Positions 8,784-17,366 of a stretch of DNA of 64,000 nt are shown in pieces (the stretch's first letter is position 1; every line of letters starts with the position of its first letter). Origin of the DNA: Blastopirellula marina (GTDB taxonomy: Bacteria > Planctomycetota > Planctomycetia > Pirellulales > Pirellulaceae); assembly GCF_002967765.1 (NCBI RefSeq), contig NZ_PUHY01000016.1:1-64000 (forward strand). The letters are read 5' to 3'. The notes under the pieces were generated by a model. It ran no database searches, was not told the origin of the DNA, and saw nothing but the letters and a program-made list of their open reading frames with translations. Made by a program: the position numbers and the translations under genes.

Positions 8784-11486
8784 ATGCCCATGTTTCGTCT
8801 TTGGTATTTTGCTACCGTATTCGCTTTGGTTTTCGGGGCCAATACACGATTGCTTTCGGCCGAGGAAGATACGCATTTGTGCATTGTTGGCTCCGCAGAA
8901 TCGGATCTTTGCCAGGCACTTCAGCAGCAAAACATTCGATTCGAAAGCAAGCCAACTTGGCAATCCGCATTGACTGCGGTGGAGTCCGGTGGTGCGATTG
9001 CGGTGTTGGCAGATGGATACCCGGAGTCAACAACTGATCTGCCAGACGAATTCTTCCAAACCGCCGCCAAGAAAGACCTACGTGTCTACCTAGAATTTCC
9101 TGGATACGTTCCTGGCATCACGCTGGGATCACCTACGGAAAGTCGCTGGGAGCGGGTCGTTGTTTCCTCGGAAGAGCTTAGCTCGGATCTTAGTAAGTTA
9201 AGAATACTGTCGATGAACCGTTGTCGCTTTGTCCCGATGACAGAAGACAGCCCTTTGATGGTTCTCGCTCGAGTAGCAGGCTTCGATAAGGCCGTTTATG
9301 GTATTCCGGATTCGGCTAGCCCGCTGCTGGTTCATCTTCCTGCCACAAAAGGGCGTCCGGAAATGTTCCTAGCATCCAGTAAAATGAGTGCCTTTATCAC
9401 AGCACGATACGCCCCGGCCGGCGCTTGGCAGAAGGTCTGGCAGGCAGTCCTCGCCAAACTTCTTCCGAACAAGCAAAACATCCAACTAACTTGGACGCCC
9501 ACGGTTCACCCAACCTACAACAAGCAAGACCAGCTTCCGGTCAACGCCGAGCTTGAGGCGTTTCGGCGAGGAGCAAGTTGGTATCTGAAATCGGGTTTGC
9601 TCCTAACCTTAAAGACCGAAGAGGTCACGCGATTAGCCGCGGCAAAATCAGAAGTTACGAACCATAAGCCCTTCGATAACCAAGTTGGCGACGGCAGTCT
9701 GGGGATGTTAGAAGGATTTGACTCGGGCATTTTACCAGATGGGAGTCAAAGAGTTCGCGTGATCCTTCGAAGCGATTGCATCAGTGAATCGGCAATGGCC
9801 TTGGGAATCGCAGGAGAGGTGCTCAACGACGAAAAGCTTTCATCGATTTCCAAGAATCTGCAGGAGTACCTCTACGAACGTTCTGGAGCCGTCCATGGAG
9901 ATCGAGGAGATCCCTCACACCCATCTTACGGCATGATCGCATGGGGCGTCACAAACGACGCTTGGCTGCGGTCGAACTACGGCGACGATATTGCCCGGGT
10001 GGTTTTGTCGACACTTTCAACCGAGTCCACCACGGACGATCATCGGTGGAGTCCTTTCGCATCGCGAGCCATCCTCTCCAATCTCAGGTCGTGTGGCCCC
10101 TATGGTTTTAGGCCTGCGAATACGACTCAAAACGATTTGACGAAACATGGATGGGAATACTTTTTCCAGTCTTCAACGGTGCACCTGGCCCCTCACTTTC
10201 AATCCTATCTCTGGGCGTGCTATTTGGCGGCCTACCAACAGACGGGAGATGAGCTTCTCTTGCAACGCGCCAAAACGGGTATCCGTGTGATGATGTCAAA
10301 ATACCCCGATGAATGGCGATGGACCAATGGACTTCAACAAGAGCGCGCACGTATGCTGCTGCCCTTGGCCTGGTTAATTCGCGTAGAGGATAGTCCCGAG
10401 CATCGTCGGTGGTTGCGTCGAATCGCCGAAGATGTGATTGCTTGTCAGGATGCTTCCGGGGCTATTCGCGAAGAACTAGGCCAAATCGATCATGGTGGGT
10501 TTCCGCCCCACCGCGATAATGAATCGTTCGGTGCCCATGAGGCGCCACTGATTCACGAGAACGGAGAACCAGTATCCGATCTGCTTTACACGACCAATTT
10601 TGCTTTCCTTGGCTTGCATGAGGCTGCGGCCGCCACGGGAGATTCCTACTATCAAGATGCGGAAGATCGGCTGGCCAAGTTTCTCTGCCGAATTCAGACA
10701 TCAAGTGACGTTCATCCTGAACTCGACGGTGCTTGGATGCGTGCATTTGATTTTCATCGCTGGGAGTACTGGGGCTCAAACGGAGATGCCGGCTGGGGAG
10801 CATGGTCGATCGAATCAGGCTGGACCCAAGGATGGATCGTGACCGTTCTAGGACTCCGAATCCAGAACACTTCGCTGTGGGAGTCGATCCAGGAGGTTAA
10901 CGTCGCTGATGCTTATGACAAGCAACGCTCAGAGATGCTCCCCCAGGAGCACATCGCTTCGCTTGAAAAAGCCCCGTTACTGCATGAAGCTCGTTACGCC
11001 AAGACCAATTGGCAAACGAATCCCGCGAAGAATTACTCCTTTTTTGGCCCCAATTCCTTGACCGATGGCCTGCTAGGAAGTTCCTCGTATCACGATGTCC
11101 AATGGACTGGAATCGAGGGAGAACCTCTTATCGTGACCATCGATCTGGGACATGAAGTCTCGCTAAGTAAGGTCGCCATCCATGCCTTACAAAGTCAGCC
11201 TGTTGGAATTTACTTTCCTTCGGAAGCGAATGTGTCCTACTCCCAGGACGGACGAACCTTCACGGAATGGAAGAACGCGAAATGGCAAGCCCAGGATGAC
11301 TTTGAGCAATCCCAGAAATGGTTCTCGATCAGCGGCGAGTCAATGTCCACGCGATATTTGCGTGTAGCCATTAATAGTCGGGGAAGCATTCCCGAAGGCA
11401 AACAGGCTGCCGGTCGGGACGCGTGGCTGTTCGTCGATGAGATTGCTGTCAATCCAGTATTTGAGAGCAGCAAGGAGGTCCAATGA
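8784..11486 (+). CDS. large secreted protein, helical-toroid (glycosidase-like) middle and C-terminal discoidin-like domain
   Basis: A 900-residue exported protein with a signal peptide (WYFATVFALVFGANTRLLSA). GGAGA is about 6 bases before the ATG. Residues about 330-690 contain spaced Trp-, Gly- and His-rich helical segments (DGAWMRAFDFHRWEYWGSN and similar) reminiscent of six-hairpin glycosidase or polysaccharide-lyase barrels, but no family signature is secure. Residues about 755-890 read as an F5/8 type C (discoidin-like) carbohydrate-binding domain: SLTDG near the start, VTIDLG, SYSQDG, STRYLRV. The stop overlaps the epimerase start (ATGA), so they are translationally coupled. A role in degrading or binding an external glycan that feeds the epimerase and symporter is inferred from context. 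Confidence 0.75.
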   Translation: MPMFRLWYFATVFALVFGANTRLLSAEEDTHLCIVGSAESDLCQALQQQNIRFESKPTWQSALTAVESGGAIAVLADGYPESTTDLPDEFFQTAAKKDLRVYLEFPGYVPGITLGSPTESRWERVVVSSEELSSDLSKLRILSMNRCRFVPMTEDSPLMVLARVAGFDKAVYGIPDSASPLLVHLPATKGRPEMFLASSKMSAFITARYAPAGAWQKVWQAVLAKLLPNKQNIQLTWTPTVHPTYNKQDQLPVNAELEAFRRGASWYLKSGLLLTLKTEEVTRLAAAKSEVTNHKPFDNQVGDGSLGMLEGFDSGILPDGSQRVRVILRSDCISESAMALGIAGEVLNDEKLSSISKNLQEYLYERSGAVHGDRGDPSHPSYGMIAWGVTNDAWLRSNYGDDIARVVLSTLSTESTTDDHRWSPFASRAILSNLRSCGPYGFRPANTTQNDLTKHGWEYFFQSSTVHLAPHFQSYLWACYLAAYQQTGDELLLQRAKTGIRVMMSKYPDEWRWTNGLQQERARMLLPLAWLIRVEDSPEHRRWLRRIAEDVIACQDASGAIREELGQIDHGGFPPHRDNESFGAHEAPLIHENGEPVSDLLYTTNFAFLGLHEAAAATGDSYYQDAEDRLAKFLCRIQTSSDVHPELDGAWMRAFDFHRWEYWGSNGDAGWGAWSIESGWTQGWIVTVLGLRIQNTSLWESIQEVNVADAYDKQRSEMLPQEHIASLEKAPLLHEARYAKTNWQTNPAKNYSFFGPNSLTDGLLGSSSYHDVQWTGIEGEPLIVTIDLGHEVSLSKVAIHALQSQPVGIYFPSEANVSYSQDGRTFTEWKNAKWQAQDDFEQSQKWFSISGESMSTRYLRVAINSRGSIPEGKQAAGRDAWLFVDEIAVNPVFESSKEVQ

Positions 11487-12670
11487 CCTCGGAAGAAATT
11501 CGGATCGCCAAGTTACGGTTTCGGGATGATCTGTTTAACGACACCCTTCCCTTCTGGCTTGATCGTTGCATCGACGAAGAGCATGGCGGCTACTTCACAG
11601 CGTTTGATCGCGACGGAACACGGCTTCAAACGGATAAGTCGGTTTGGTTCCAAGGGCGTTTCGCATGGATGCTGGCGACGATCGCTGATCAAGTCGATCC
11701 GCGTGAATATTGGTTGAAGCAGGCTCGAAGCGGTATCGACTTCTTGACGCGACACTGCATCGATCGGGATGGCAGATACTTCTTCCTAGTTACCAGGGAT
11801 GGCCAGCCACTGCGAAAACGTCGGTATGTATTCTCCGAATGTTTTGCGGCGATGGCCTACGCAGCGTACGGCAAGGCGGCTGATAGTGATGAACACCTGC
11901 AGATGGCGATCGATTTGTTTCGCAACATTCGCCATTACACAGGCCCCGATTCAAAGCTGCCTCCCAAGATAAATCCGCGTGTACGAGCCATGAAGTCCTT
12001 GGCAACTCCCATGATCTTAATTGGTGTTGGTCAAGAGGTTCGAAAGGCAACTCACCTACAAGATTGCAACGAGGTCATTGACCATTGCATCGAAGAGATT
12101 CGTCGAGACTTCATGAAAGAAGACCTAGACTGCGTCTTAGAGAACGTGGGAATGCGAGGCGAAGTGATCGACACGTTCGATGGGCGTCTCGTCAATCCCG
12201 GCCACTCCATTGAGTTGGCTTGGTTTTTAATGGAGGAAGCTCGGCAACGAGATCTGCCTGACGTGGCCTCATTGGGCCAACAAATCCTTGACTGGTCGCT
12301 TGAGCTCGGTTGGGACCGACAGCATGGCGGTTTGTACTACTTCCGCGACTGCCAAGGGCTACCGTGTGCCGAATACTGGCACGACATGAAATTTTGGTGG
12401 CCTCATGCCGAGGCGATCATTGCAACACTGCTTGCCTGGCGTATGACGGGCGATGACAAGTATTGGAATTGGCACAAGACGATCTTCGATTGGTCTTACG
12501 AACACTTTGCTGATCCTGAGTTCGGAGAATGGTTTGGCTACTTACATCGCGATGGCTCACTATCAAGCACAATGAAAGGAAATCAATGGAAGGGACCGTT
12601 CCATCTGCCGCGGATGCAATTCTATTGCTGGCAACTGCTTGAGGAAGTGATTCATGCCCAACCTGTTTGA
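11483..12670 (+). CDS. AGE-family sugar 2-epimerase
   Basis: A 395-residue member of the N-acylglucosamine 2-epimerase/renin-binding-protein family, cytosolic (alpha/alpha)6 barrels that interconvert C2 epimers of sugars such as GlcNAc/ManNAc, glucose/mannose or cellobiose. The family landmarks are in order: EEHGGYFTAFDRDG near the start, VWFQGRFAWML, NPGHSIELAWFLMEEA, RQHGGLYYF, and KFWWPHAEAII near the end, with the His residues expected at the active site. A strong AAGGAGGT at 11472-11479 supports the ATG at 11483. It overlaps the upstream gene by 4 bases and the downstream symporter by 17. The substrate cannot be fixed from sequence. Confidence 0.92.
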   Translation: MTSEEIRIAKLRFRDDLFNDTLPFWLDRCIDEEHGGYFTAFDRDGTRLQTDKSVWFQGRFAWMLATIADQVDPREYWLKQARSGIDFLTRHCIDRDGRYFFLVTRDGQPLRKRRYVFSECFAAMAYAAYGKAADSDEHLQMAIDLFRNIRHYTGPDSKLPPKINPRVRAMKSLATPMILIGVGQEVRKATHLQDCNEVIDHCIEEIRRDFMKEDLDCVLENVGMRGEVIDTFDGRLVNPGHSIELAWFLMEEARQRDLPDVASLGQQILDWSLELGWDRQHGGLYYFRDCQGLPCAEYWHDMKFWWPHAEAIIATLLAWRMTGDDKYWNWHKTIFDWSYEHFADPEFGEWFGYLHRDGSLSSTMKGNQWKGPFHLPRMQFYCWQLLEEVIHAQPV

Positions 12671-14522
12671 TTCCGCGCATCTTAACTGGCTCGACTGGAG
12701 TGTATTGGGAGTTTATTTCGGTGGCCTGATCCTGTTGGGGTTCGTACTGCGCAAGCAGAGCGGAGAAGATCTTGAGGGCTACTTTCTAGCTGGTCGCAAA
12801 CTCCCAGGTTGGCTGAATGGCTTCTCGTACGCTGCAACGTGCATGAATGCGGATGTTGCGCCGGCATATTGTGGCATGACCGTCATGACTGGAGTGTTTA
12901 TCTGCTGGTTCTATTTCGCCCGATTTGGCTTGGCGCTGATGATCGCAGCATTGCTATTCGCTGGCCTGTGGCGAAGACTGAACCTGCGTACTTCGCCCGA
13001 GTTCTACGAACTACGATTCAGCGGCTCGGCAGCCTTAACAATGCGGAGTTGGGTGGCATTGCGAAGTGCATTGATCGCATTGCCAGCCTGGACCGGAGCC
13101 GGTTTATTAGGCTTGCACAAGATCTCGTCCCCTCTGCTTGACTGGTCAATATTCACCACACTCGCGGTGGTGATTCCGGTAATCTTGTTCTACGTGCTAG
13201 CCTCGGGTTATGTCGGAGTGGTTACGTCTGATTTTTTTCAGACTCTGATCATCATCGGCAGTTCCATCTTGCTAATGATGATCGTACTGGTCGACTTTGG
13301 CGGACCAACACAGCTCTATGTGGCACTCGAAAATTCGGTCGGTAGTGAGGCAGCCAGTGTCTTTCCCCCCATCGGACACGAGGTTCTAGGCCTTGTTGCG
13401 ATCGCCGCATGGACGATGGGAACTGCCATCGGTTACGGAGGCGATGCCGCTCCGATGGCAGGCGCTATGGAAGGGCAACGTATTCTCTCCTGCCGTAACG
13501 AGCGCGAATCGGCCAAGATGTATGTCTGGACGACTCTCATTCTCTTTCTGTTGCTGGCCACACTAACCTTGCCGGCATTGGCAGCAATGATCCATTGGCC
13601 GGAGGTCAGAACGGCCGAAAAGAAGGAGCTTGCGTACGGAATGTTAATGGCCAAGTATTTACCCCCAGGATTACTAGGGCTTTCATTGAGCGCCGTCCTG
13701 GCCTCTATCATGAGCACGGTAAGTTCTAATATGAATTTCGGTGCCCAGGTACTCGTAAACGATGTTTACCAGCGCTCGCTGATTAAAAAGGCATCCCTTC
13801 CACATTACCTCTTGATGGGAAAGATCTTTTCCGCAGGCATTCTAGTTCTGGGAATAATAGTAGCAGTCACCGCGACAAACGTAATCCAGATCTCGATCTT
13901 TATGCTAGGGCTTTCATCTGCCGAATTAACAGCGAACTGGGCTCAATGGTGGTGGTGGCGTTTTAATGGATGGGCTCGATTGACCGCATCGCTGGGTGGT
14001 CCGCTGATCTTCTTACTCAACAAATTATTTCTATTTCCAAACCCGTGGTTTTCTTTTCCGAACCTGTTGGACTTCGGACCGCATAACGACTACATGATCA
14101 TTTTTATTTCCATGGGTATGACATTGATCGCCTGGGTCGCGGTCGCGTTGCTTACCCCACCCGAGCCAATGGAACACTTGGTCGAATTCTATCGGCGTGC
14201 GCGTCCCTACGGATTTTGGCGTCCCGTAGCCGAAGCCGCTGGGGAACCGTTACCTCCGCAAGGTCGCATCGCTCTCGGCTTTATCGTGGCACCATTCGGA
14301 ACGGTCATGGCCGCGACTGGCATCCTGACACTTTCTCTGCTCTATTTGGGACAATGGAATGGAGCGGTGACGACCTTTGGGGTAATGCTCATCACAGGGA
14401 CCATATTCTATGTTGGATTCAGCAAGCTAATTCGGCCTCCCGATGGCGACAATACCAAATCCAATGCCCCAAAAAATCCCGCAGTCGAAACGGTAGAAGC
14501 ACAGGTTGTCGAGAACTCCTAA
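12654..14522 (+). CDS. sodium:solute symporter (SSS family), probably sugar uptake
   Basis: A 622-residue membrane transporter. The N-terminus has a first helix and DLEGYFLAGRKLPGWLNG, the SSS motif, then SYAATCMNADVAPAYCG. About 13 hydrophobic segments follow, with SLSAVLASIMSTVSSNMNFG matching the sodium-site helix of the family. The ATG at 12654 lies inside the epimerase gene, with GAGGAAG at 12641-12647 six bases upstream, so the two are co-translated. The pairing with an AGE epimerase suggests a monosaccharide, disaccharide or amino-sugar substrate (inference). A C-terminal cytosolic tail of about 30 residues is poorly conserved-looking. Confidence 0.92.
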   Translation: MPNLFDSAHLNWLDWSVLGVYFGGLILLGFVLRKQSGEDLEGYFLAGRKLPGWLNGFSYAATCMNADVAPAYCGMTVMTGVFICWFYFARFGLALMIAALLFAGLWRRLNLRTSPEFYELRFSGSAALTMRSWVALRSALIALPAWTGAGLLGLHKISSPLLDWSIFTTLAVVIPVILFYVLASGYVGVVTSDFFQTLIIIGSSILLMMIVLVDFGGPTQLYVALENSVGSEAASVFPPIGHEVLGLVAIAAWTMGTAIGYGGDAAPMAGAMEGQRILSCRNERESAKMYVWTTLILFLLLATLTLPALAAMIHWPEVRTAEKKELAYGMLMAKYLPPGLLGLSLSAVLASIMSTVSSNMNFGAQVLVNDVYQRSLIKKASLPHYLLMGKIFSAGILVLGIIVAVTATNVIQISIFMLGLSSAELTANWAQWWWWRFNGWARLTASLGGPLIFLLNKLFLFPNPWFSFPNLLDFGPHNDYMIIFISMGMTLIAWVAVALLTPPEPMEHLVEFYRRARPYGFWRPVAEAAGEPLPPQGRIALGFIVAPFGTVMAATGILTLSLLYLGQWNGAVTTFGVMLITGTIFYVGFSKLIRPPDGDNTKSNAPKNPAVETVEAQVVENS

Positions 14523-14540
14523 GCCGGATTGCAAAATATA

Positions 14541-14563
14541 AGGAAACCGGAATATAGTTTCCT
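14541..14563. promoter_or_regulatory. inverted repeat between symporter and LacI gene
   Basis: AGGAAAC (14541-14547) and GTTTCCT (14557-14563) form a perfect 7-bp inverted repeat with a 9-base spacer, followed by a pyrimidine-rich run. It could be a weak terminator for the symporter operon or an operator for the LacI-type protein encoded next. The sequence alone does not decide. Confidence 0.4.
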
Positions 14564-14598
14564 GTTCCCTTTCTTCGTTTCTCGATAGAACAAGCATC

Positions 14599-15681
14599 AT
14601 GAATGTTGAATTCGACCGGCCCAAAAGAGTCCGTTTAGTCGATATCGCCGAAAAAGTAGGTGTTTCCAGGCGATCGGTCTCAGCCGTCCTGCTCGGAACA
14701 GGTGGAAGTCGTGTCAGCGTCGGAGAAGAAAAGGCGAAAGAAATTCAGCGGGTTGCCAAGTCGATGGGCTACCAACCCAATCTCGCGGCACGCCAGCTAG
14801 TCGGAAAGCGTTCACACACTTTTGGATTGCTGGTCGCATCGGCGGGCGATCCACTGCGTTCGTTCCTGATTCAGCATCTCGATGAAGAAGCTGCGGCACA
14901 CGGCAATCGTACCCTGATCGGAAATACCGTCGTTGCCCCAGACCGCTTCGATAAGAACGTTCAGCTATTCACCAACAGCGGCGTCGATGGCGTTCTATGC
15001 GCAGTGCACAATTGGTTACCAGGTGACCGTCTCGCCCTGTTGACGCAGCATCCTTGTACCGTCTTCTATGAAGATCCAGGGATTCGCGATGCATGCTTTG
15101 TATCCGTCGACCGCGCAGGGGCGATCCATCAAGCGACAAGACATCTCATTGAGCGGGGCCGTCAGCGGATTGGCCTGGCATTAACAGCCAAATCGAAGAG
15201 AAGTCAGAAAGATCGCCTACGTGGCTACAAACAGGCACTAAGCGAGAGTAGCCTAAAATACGAGCCGGAGTTGGTCTTCTACGCTTCGCCAAAACACAAA
15301 GATGCGTACGCTCGTCACGACGTTGATAGCTTGAAATGGAGCTTTCCTGAGGCAGTAATTGATGACCTCATCCAAAGGATTGTTATAGATCAATCGGCAG
15401 ACGCCATTATCGCCCAGGACGATTATTGGGCAGCCACACTCATAAAGAGACTACATCGAAGCGGGATTCGCGTTCCAGACGATATAAGTATTGTCGGTTA
15501 CTTGAATCATTACCTAACAGATTTTACTGCTCCTGCGCTTACCACTATTGATCTGAACCATATGGCTGCGGCGAAGGAAATGGTATCGATGCTCGAGAAA
15601 ATGATCAGCGGCGATTCATTACCCTTGGAACAGCGACAGGTTTTGGTGCAACCTAAGTTAATCCAACGTGAATCAACTTAG
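14599..15681 (+). CDS. LacI-family transcription regulator
   Basis: A 360-residue regulator. The N-terminal helix-turn-helix (VRLVDIAEKVGVSRRSVSAV, then LLGTGG) and hinge (SMGYQPNLAARQLVGKRS) are typical LacI/GalR features; the insertion-rich LLGTGGSRVSVGEEKA loop between them is a variant common in planctomycete and verrucomicrobial members. The rest is the periplasmic-binding-protein-like sensor (IGLALTAKSKRSQKDRLRGY, DAIIAQDDYWAATLIKRL, DISIVGYLNH). It is 76 bases after the symporter stop in the same direction, so it probably controls the upstream sugar operon. The effector sugar is unknown. Confidence 0.92.
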   Translation: MNVEFDRPKRVRLVDIAEKVGVSRRSVSAVLLGTGGSRVSVGEEKAKEIQRVAKSMGYQPNLAARQLVGKRSHTFGLLVASAGDPLRSFLIQHLDEEAAAHGNRTLIGNTVVAPDRFDKNVQLFTNSGVDGVLCAVHNWLPGDRLALLTQHPCTVFYEDPGIRDACFVSVDRAGAIHQATRHLIERGRQRIGLALTAKSKRSQKDRLRGYKQALSESSLKYEPELVFYASPKHKDAYARHDVDSLKWSFPEAVIDDLIQRIVIDQSADAIIAQDDYWAATLIKRLHRSGIRVPDDISIVGYLNHYLTDFTAPALTTIDLNHMAAAKEMVSMLEKMISGDSLPLEQRQVLVQPKLIQREST

Positions 15682-15881
15682 GCTGTCTTCACCGAAAGTT
15701 TAATGCTTCTTCCAAGTCCATCACGCGCCAACCTTGACAATTCAAATCCAAAGCCTTCATCCACCGAGCTTCCAACTCGACCGCTGATCCATGAGGTCAC
15801 AAGTATTGGGTTACTGGCGCAGGCATCAATAGCTCCCCAGCAGTAGTAACGACGCAGCTAGAGGCACGACGACAAGAAGCA

Positions 15882-16556
15882 CTACCCCAATTCGATTGGC
15901 TCCACACACTCTGGCTTATCGTTCTTTGGGCTGCCTACCATTGGGTCGACCGGGTAGCGTTGCATCTCATCGGACGGATAGGGTGCAAGCATCGCCTTGA
16001 GTCGGTCGACGTGGTCAAATTCAGGGTTTAGCCAGTTTTCCAGATGTCGTTCTTGTAGGATTACTGGCATTCGGTCGTGAACGTCCTCAACAAGTTCGTT
16101 AGCAGTCGTGGTGATGATCGTGCACGACTGCATCGGCTGGTGTCCTTTCGTCCAGGTTTCCCACAGGCCGGCGTAACCGTAAGGTGCTCCATCCTTCTTT
16201 TGAAACAGGTATGGTTGCTTCTTGCTGCCTTGTCTCTGCCATTCGAAAAAGCCATCGGCCAATACCAGGCAGCGGCGTCTTTTGAATGCGGATCGATATG
16301 ATGGCTTCTCCTGAATCGTCTCGCTGCGTGCGTTGATCATTTTGTAGCCGATCTTCTCGTCTTTTGCCCAAGATGGAATCAAGCCCCAACGCATCAGAAC
16401 GATCTCCCGCATACCGCTGTCCTCACCTAATCGTAAGACGGGAACTTTTTGCGAGGGCGCAATGTTGTACCGCGGTGAAATCTCAATCTCTGACTGCGCC
16501 GAGTACATCTGGAGCAGTTGATTAAGCCGGGCACGAAGAGTGTAGCGGCCACACAT
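15882..16556 (-). CDS. yedK: SRAP domain protein (YedK/HMCES), abasic-site DNA crosslinker
   Basis: A 224-residue SOS-response-associated peptidase-like protein that covalently shields abasic sites in single-stranded DNA. The ATG at 16554-16556 begins MCGRYTLRA, so Cys2 becomes the N-terminal catalytic Cys after Met removal; the longer frame upstream would bury it and is rejected. The other family residues are visible: Asn in MINARSETI, Glu in ADGFFEWQ and His in DVHDRMPVIL. It is divergent from the imuA-imuB-dnaE2 operon across an 87-base region with a palindromic operator candidate, fitting damage-inducible control. Confidence 0.93.
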   Translation of the reverse strand: MCGRYTLRARLNQLLQMYSAQSEIEISPRYNIAPSQKVPVLRLGEDSGMREIVLMRWGLIPSWAKDEKIGYKMINARSETIQEKPSYRSAFKRRRCLVLADGFFEWQRQGSKKQPYLFQKKDGAPYGYAGLWETWTKGHQPMQSCTIITTTANELVEDVHDRMPVILQERHLENWLNPEFDHVDRLKAMLAPYPSDEMQRYPVDPMVGSPKNDKPECVEPIELG

Positions 16557-16595
16557 GAAGCATTTCCTTGCTCGTTGAAATTTGCTGATTGATGC

Positions 16596-16626
16596 TTGAC
16601 ACAAAGTGTACAAGTGTACATATTCT
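16596..16626 (+). promoter_or_regulatory. promoter of the mutasome operon with a LexA-type operator candidate
   Basis: TTGACA (16596-16601) and TATTCT (16621-16626) are a good -35 and -10 with a 19-base spacer. The spacer ends with TGTACA-AG-TGTACA (16607-16620), a near-perfect 14-bp palindrome whose core GTAC-N4-GTAC resembles the cyanobacterial LexA box (RGTAC-N3-D-GTWCB) more than the E. coli one. A repressor here would block the imuA promoter and, because yedK starts at 16556 in the other direction, could also control yedK. LexA binding is inferred from the genes controlled. Confidence 0.65.
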
Positions 16627-16643
16627 ATGCCGAGGAAGCAGCA

Positions 16644-17366
16644 ATGAGGACTGATCATCATTTTAACGAACCCAGGCAAACGATTGCCGACCTCCAACAG
16701 CAAATTCGGAGCCTGGAGAGGGGGACGGTCTCGACCGAAAAGACCATCAGGAAAACGGGTTGCCGAGCCCTGGATGCGATGTTTCCCCAGCAGGGAATTC
16801 GTCCAGGGAGTCTGGTGGAATGGATCGAAAGTGGAACGGCCAGCGGTGCCGGCACGTTGTCGCTACTGATAAGCCGACAAGTGTGCCAACCAGCGCGCCC
16901 CATTTTCCTGATAGATCCCCAGCGGCAACTTTACTCCCCCTCACTGGCAACCTTGGGAATCGATCTTTCATGCTTAATACTTGTACGTCCAACTACCGAA
17001 CGGGATGCCCTCTGGGCTTGCGAAGAGGCCTTGCGTTCCTGCTCAGCAGGAATTGTTTGGGCACAGATCGACCACCTCTCGGTGACAGCGGCGAGACGCT
17101 TGCGACTGGCAGCGGAAGACTCGGAAAGCGTCTGTTTTCTACTCCGCCCTCACAAAGCTTTGCGACAAACTTCCTGGGCAGAAGTACGTCTTGTGGTTGA
17201 GCCTCAACGTTCCAATAGCGAGTCTCTAAGATACCGAGTTTCGGTTGCCTACAGCCAAGGCAGAACCCTTCGTTCAACGATGGACCTTCAGATTGACCAA
17301 CATCGAGGAACGATCGATGAGTTCTCAGGCCCAGCCACAAAGGGTTCTCTGTTGCTGGTTTCCTAA
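16644..17366 (+). CDS. imuA: ImuA, RecA-like mutasome accessory protein
   Basis: A 240-residue RecA/SulA-like protein that partners ImuB and DnaE2 in error-prone translesion synthesis. The ATG at 16644 is chosen because GAGGAA (16632-16637) precedes it and because the earlier possible start at 16596 lies inside the promoter. The fold is recognisable: KTIRKTGCRALDAMFPQQGI, then GSLVEWIESG where RecA has its Walker A, but the GKT is absent (SGTASGAGTLS), as usual for ImuA. SVTAARRLRLAAEDS and the FLLRP stretch match the family core. Its 3' end overlaps imuB by 50 bases. Confidence 0.85.
   Translation: MRTDHHFNEPRQTIADLQQQIRSLERGTVSTEKTIRKTGCRALDAMFPQQGIRPGSLVEWIESGTASGAGTLSLLISRQVCQPARPIFLIDPQRQLYSPSLATLGIDLSCLILVRPTTERDALWACEEALRSCSAGIVWAQIDHLSVTAARRLRLAAEDSESVCFLLRPHKALRQTSWAEVRLVVEPQRSNSESLRYRVSVAYSQGRTLRSTMDLQIDQHRGTIDEFSGPATKGSLLLVS

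Noticed and set aside
8759-9037. Overlapping short frames at the start of the 900-residue gene
   Set aside because: They are other-frame shadows of the secreted protein, which has the ribosome site and signal peptide.
15692-15793. Minus-strand frame of about 33 codons (contains VELEARWMKALDLNCQGWRV)
   Set aside because: Reads like protein and may be the end of a lost gene, but it is preceded by stops and I cannot tie it to a family.
16596-16643. Upstream start for imuA giving 16 extra residues
   Set aside because: The codon overlaps the -35 hexamer of the likely promoter, so it could not be in the transcript; the ATG at 16644 has a good ribosome site.
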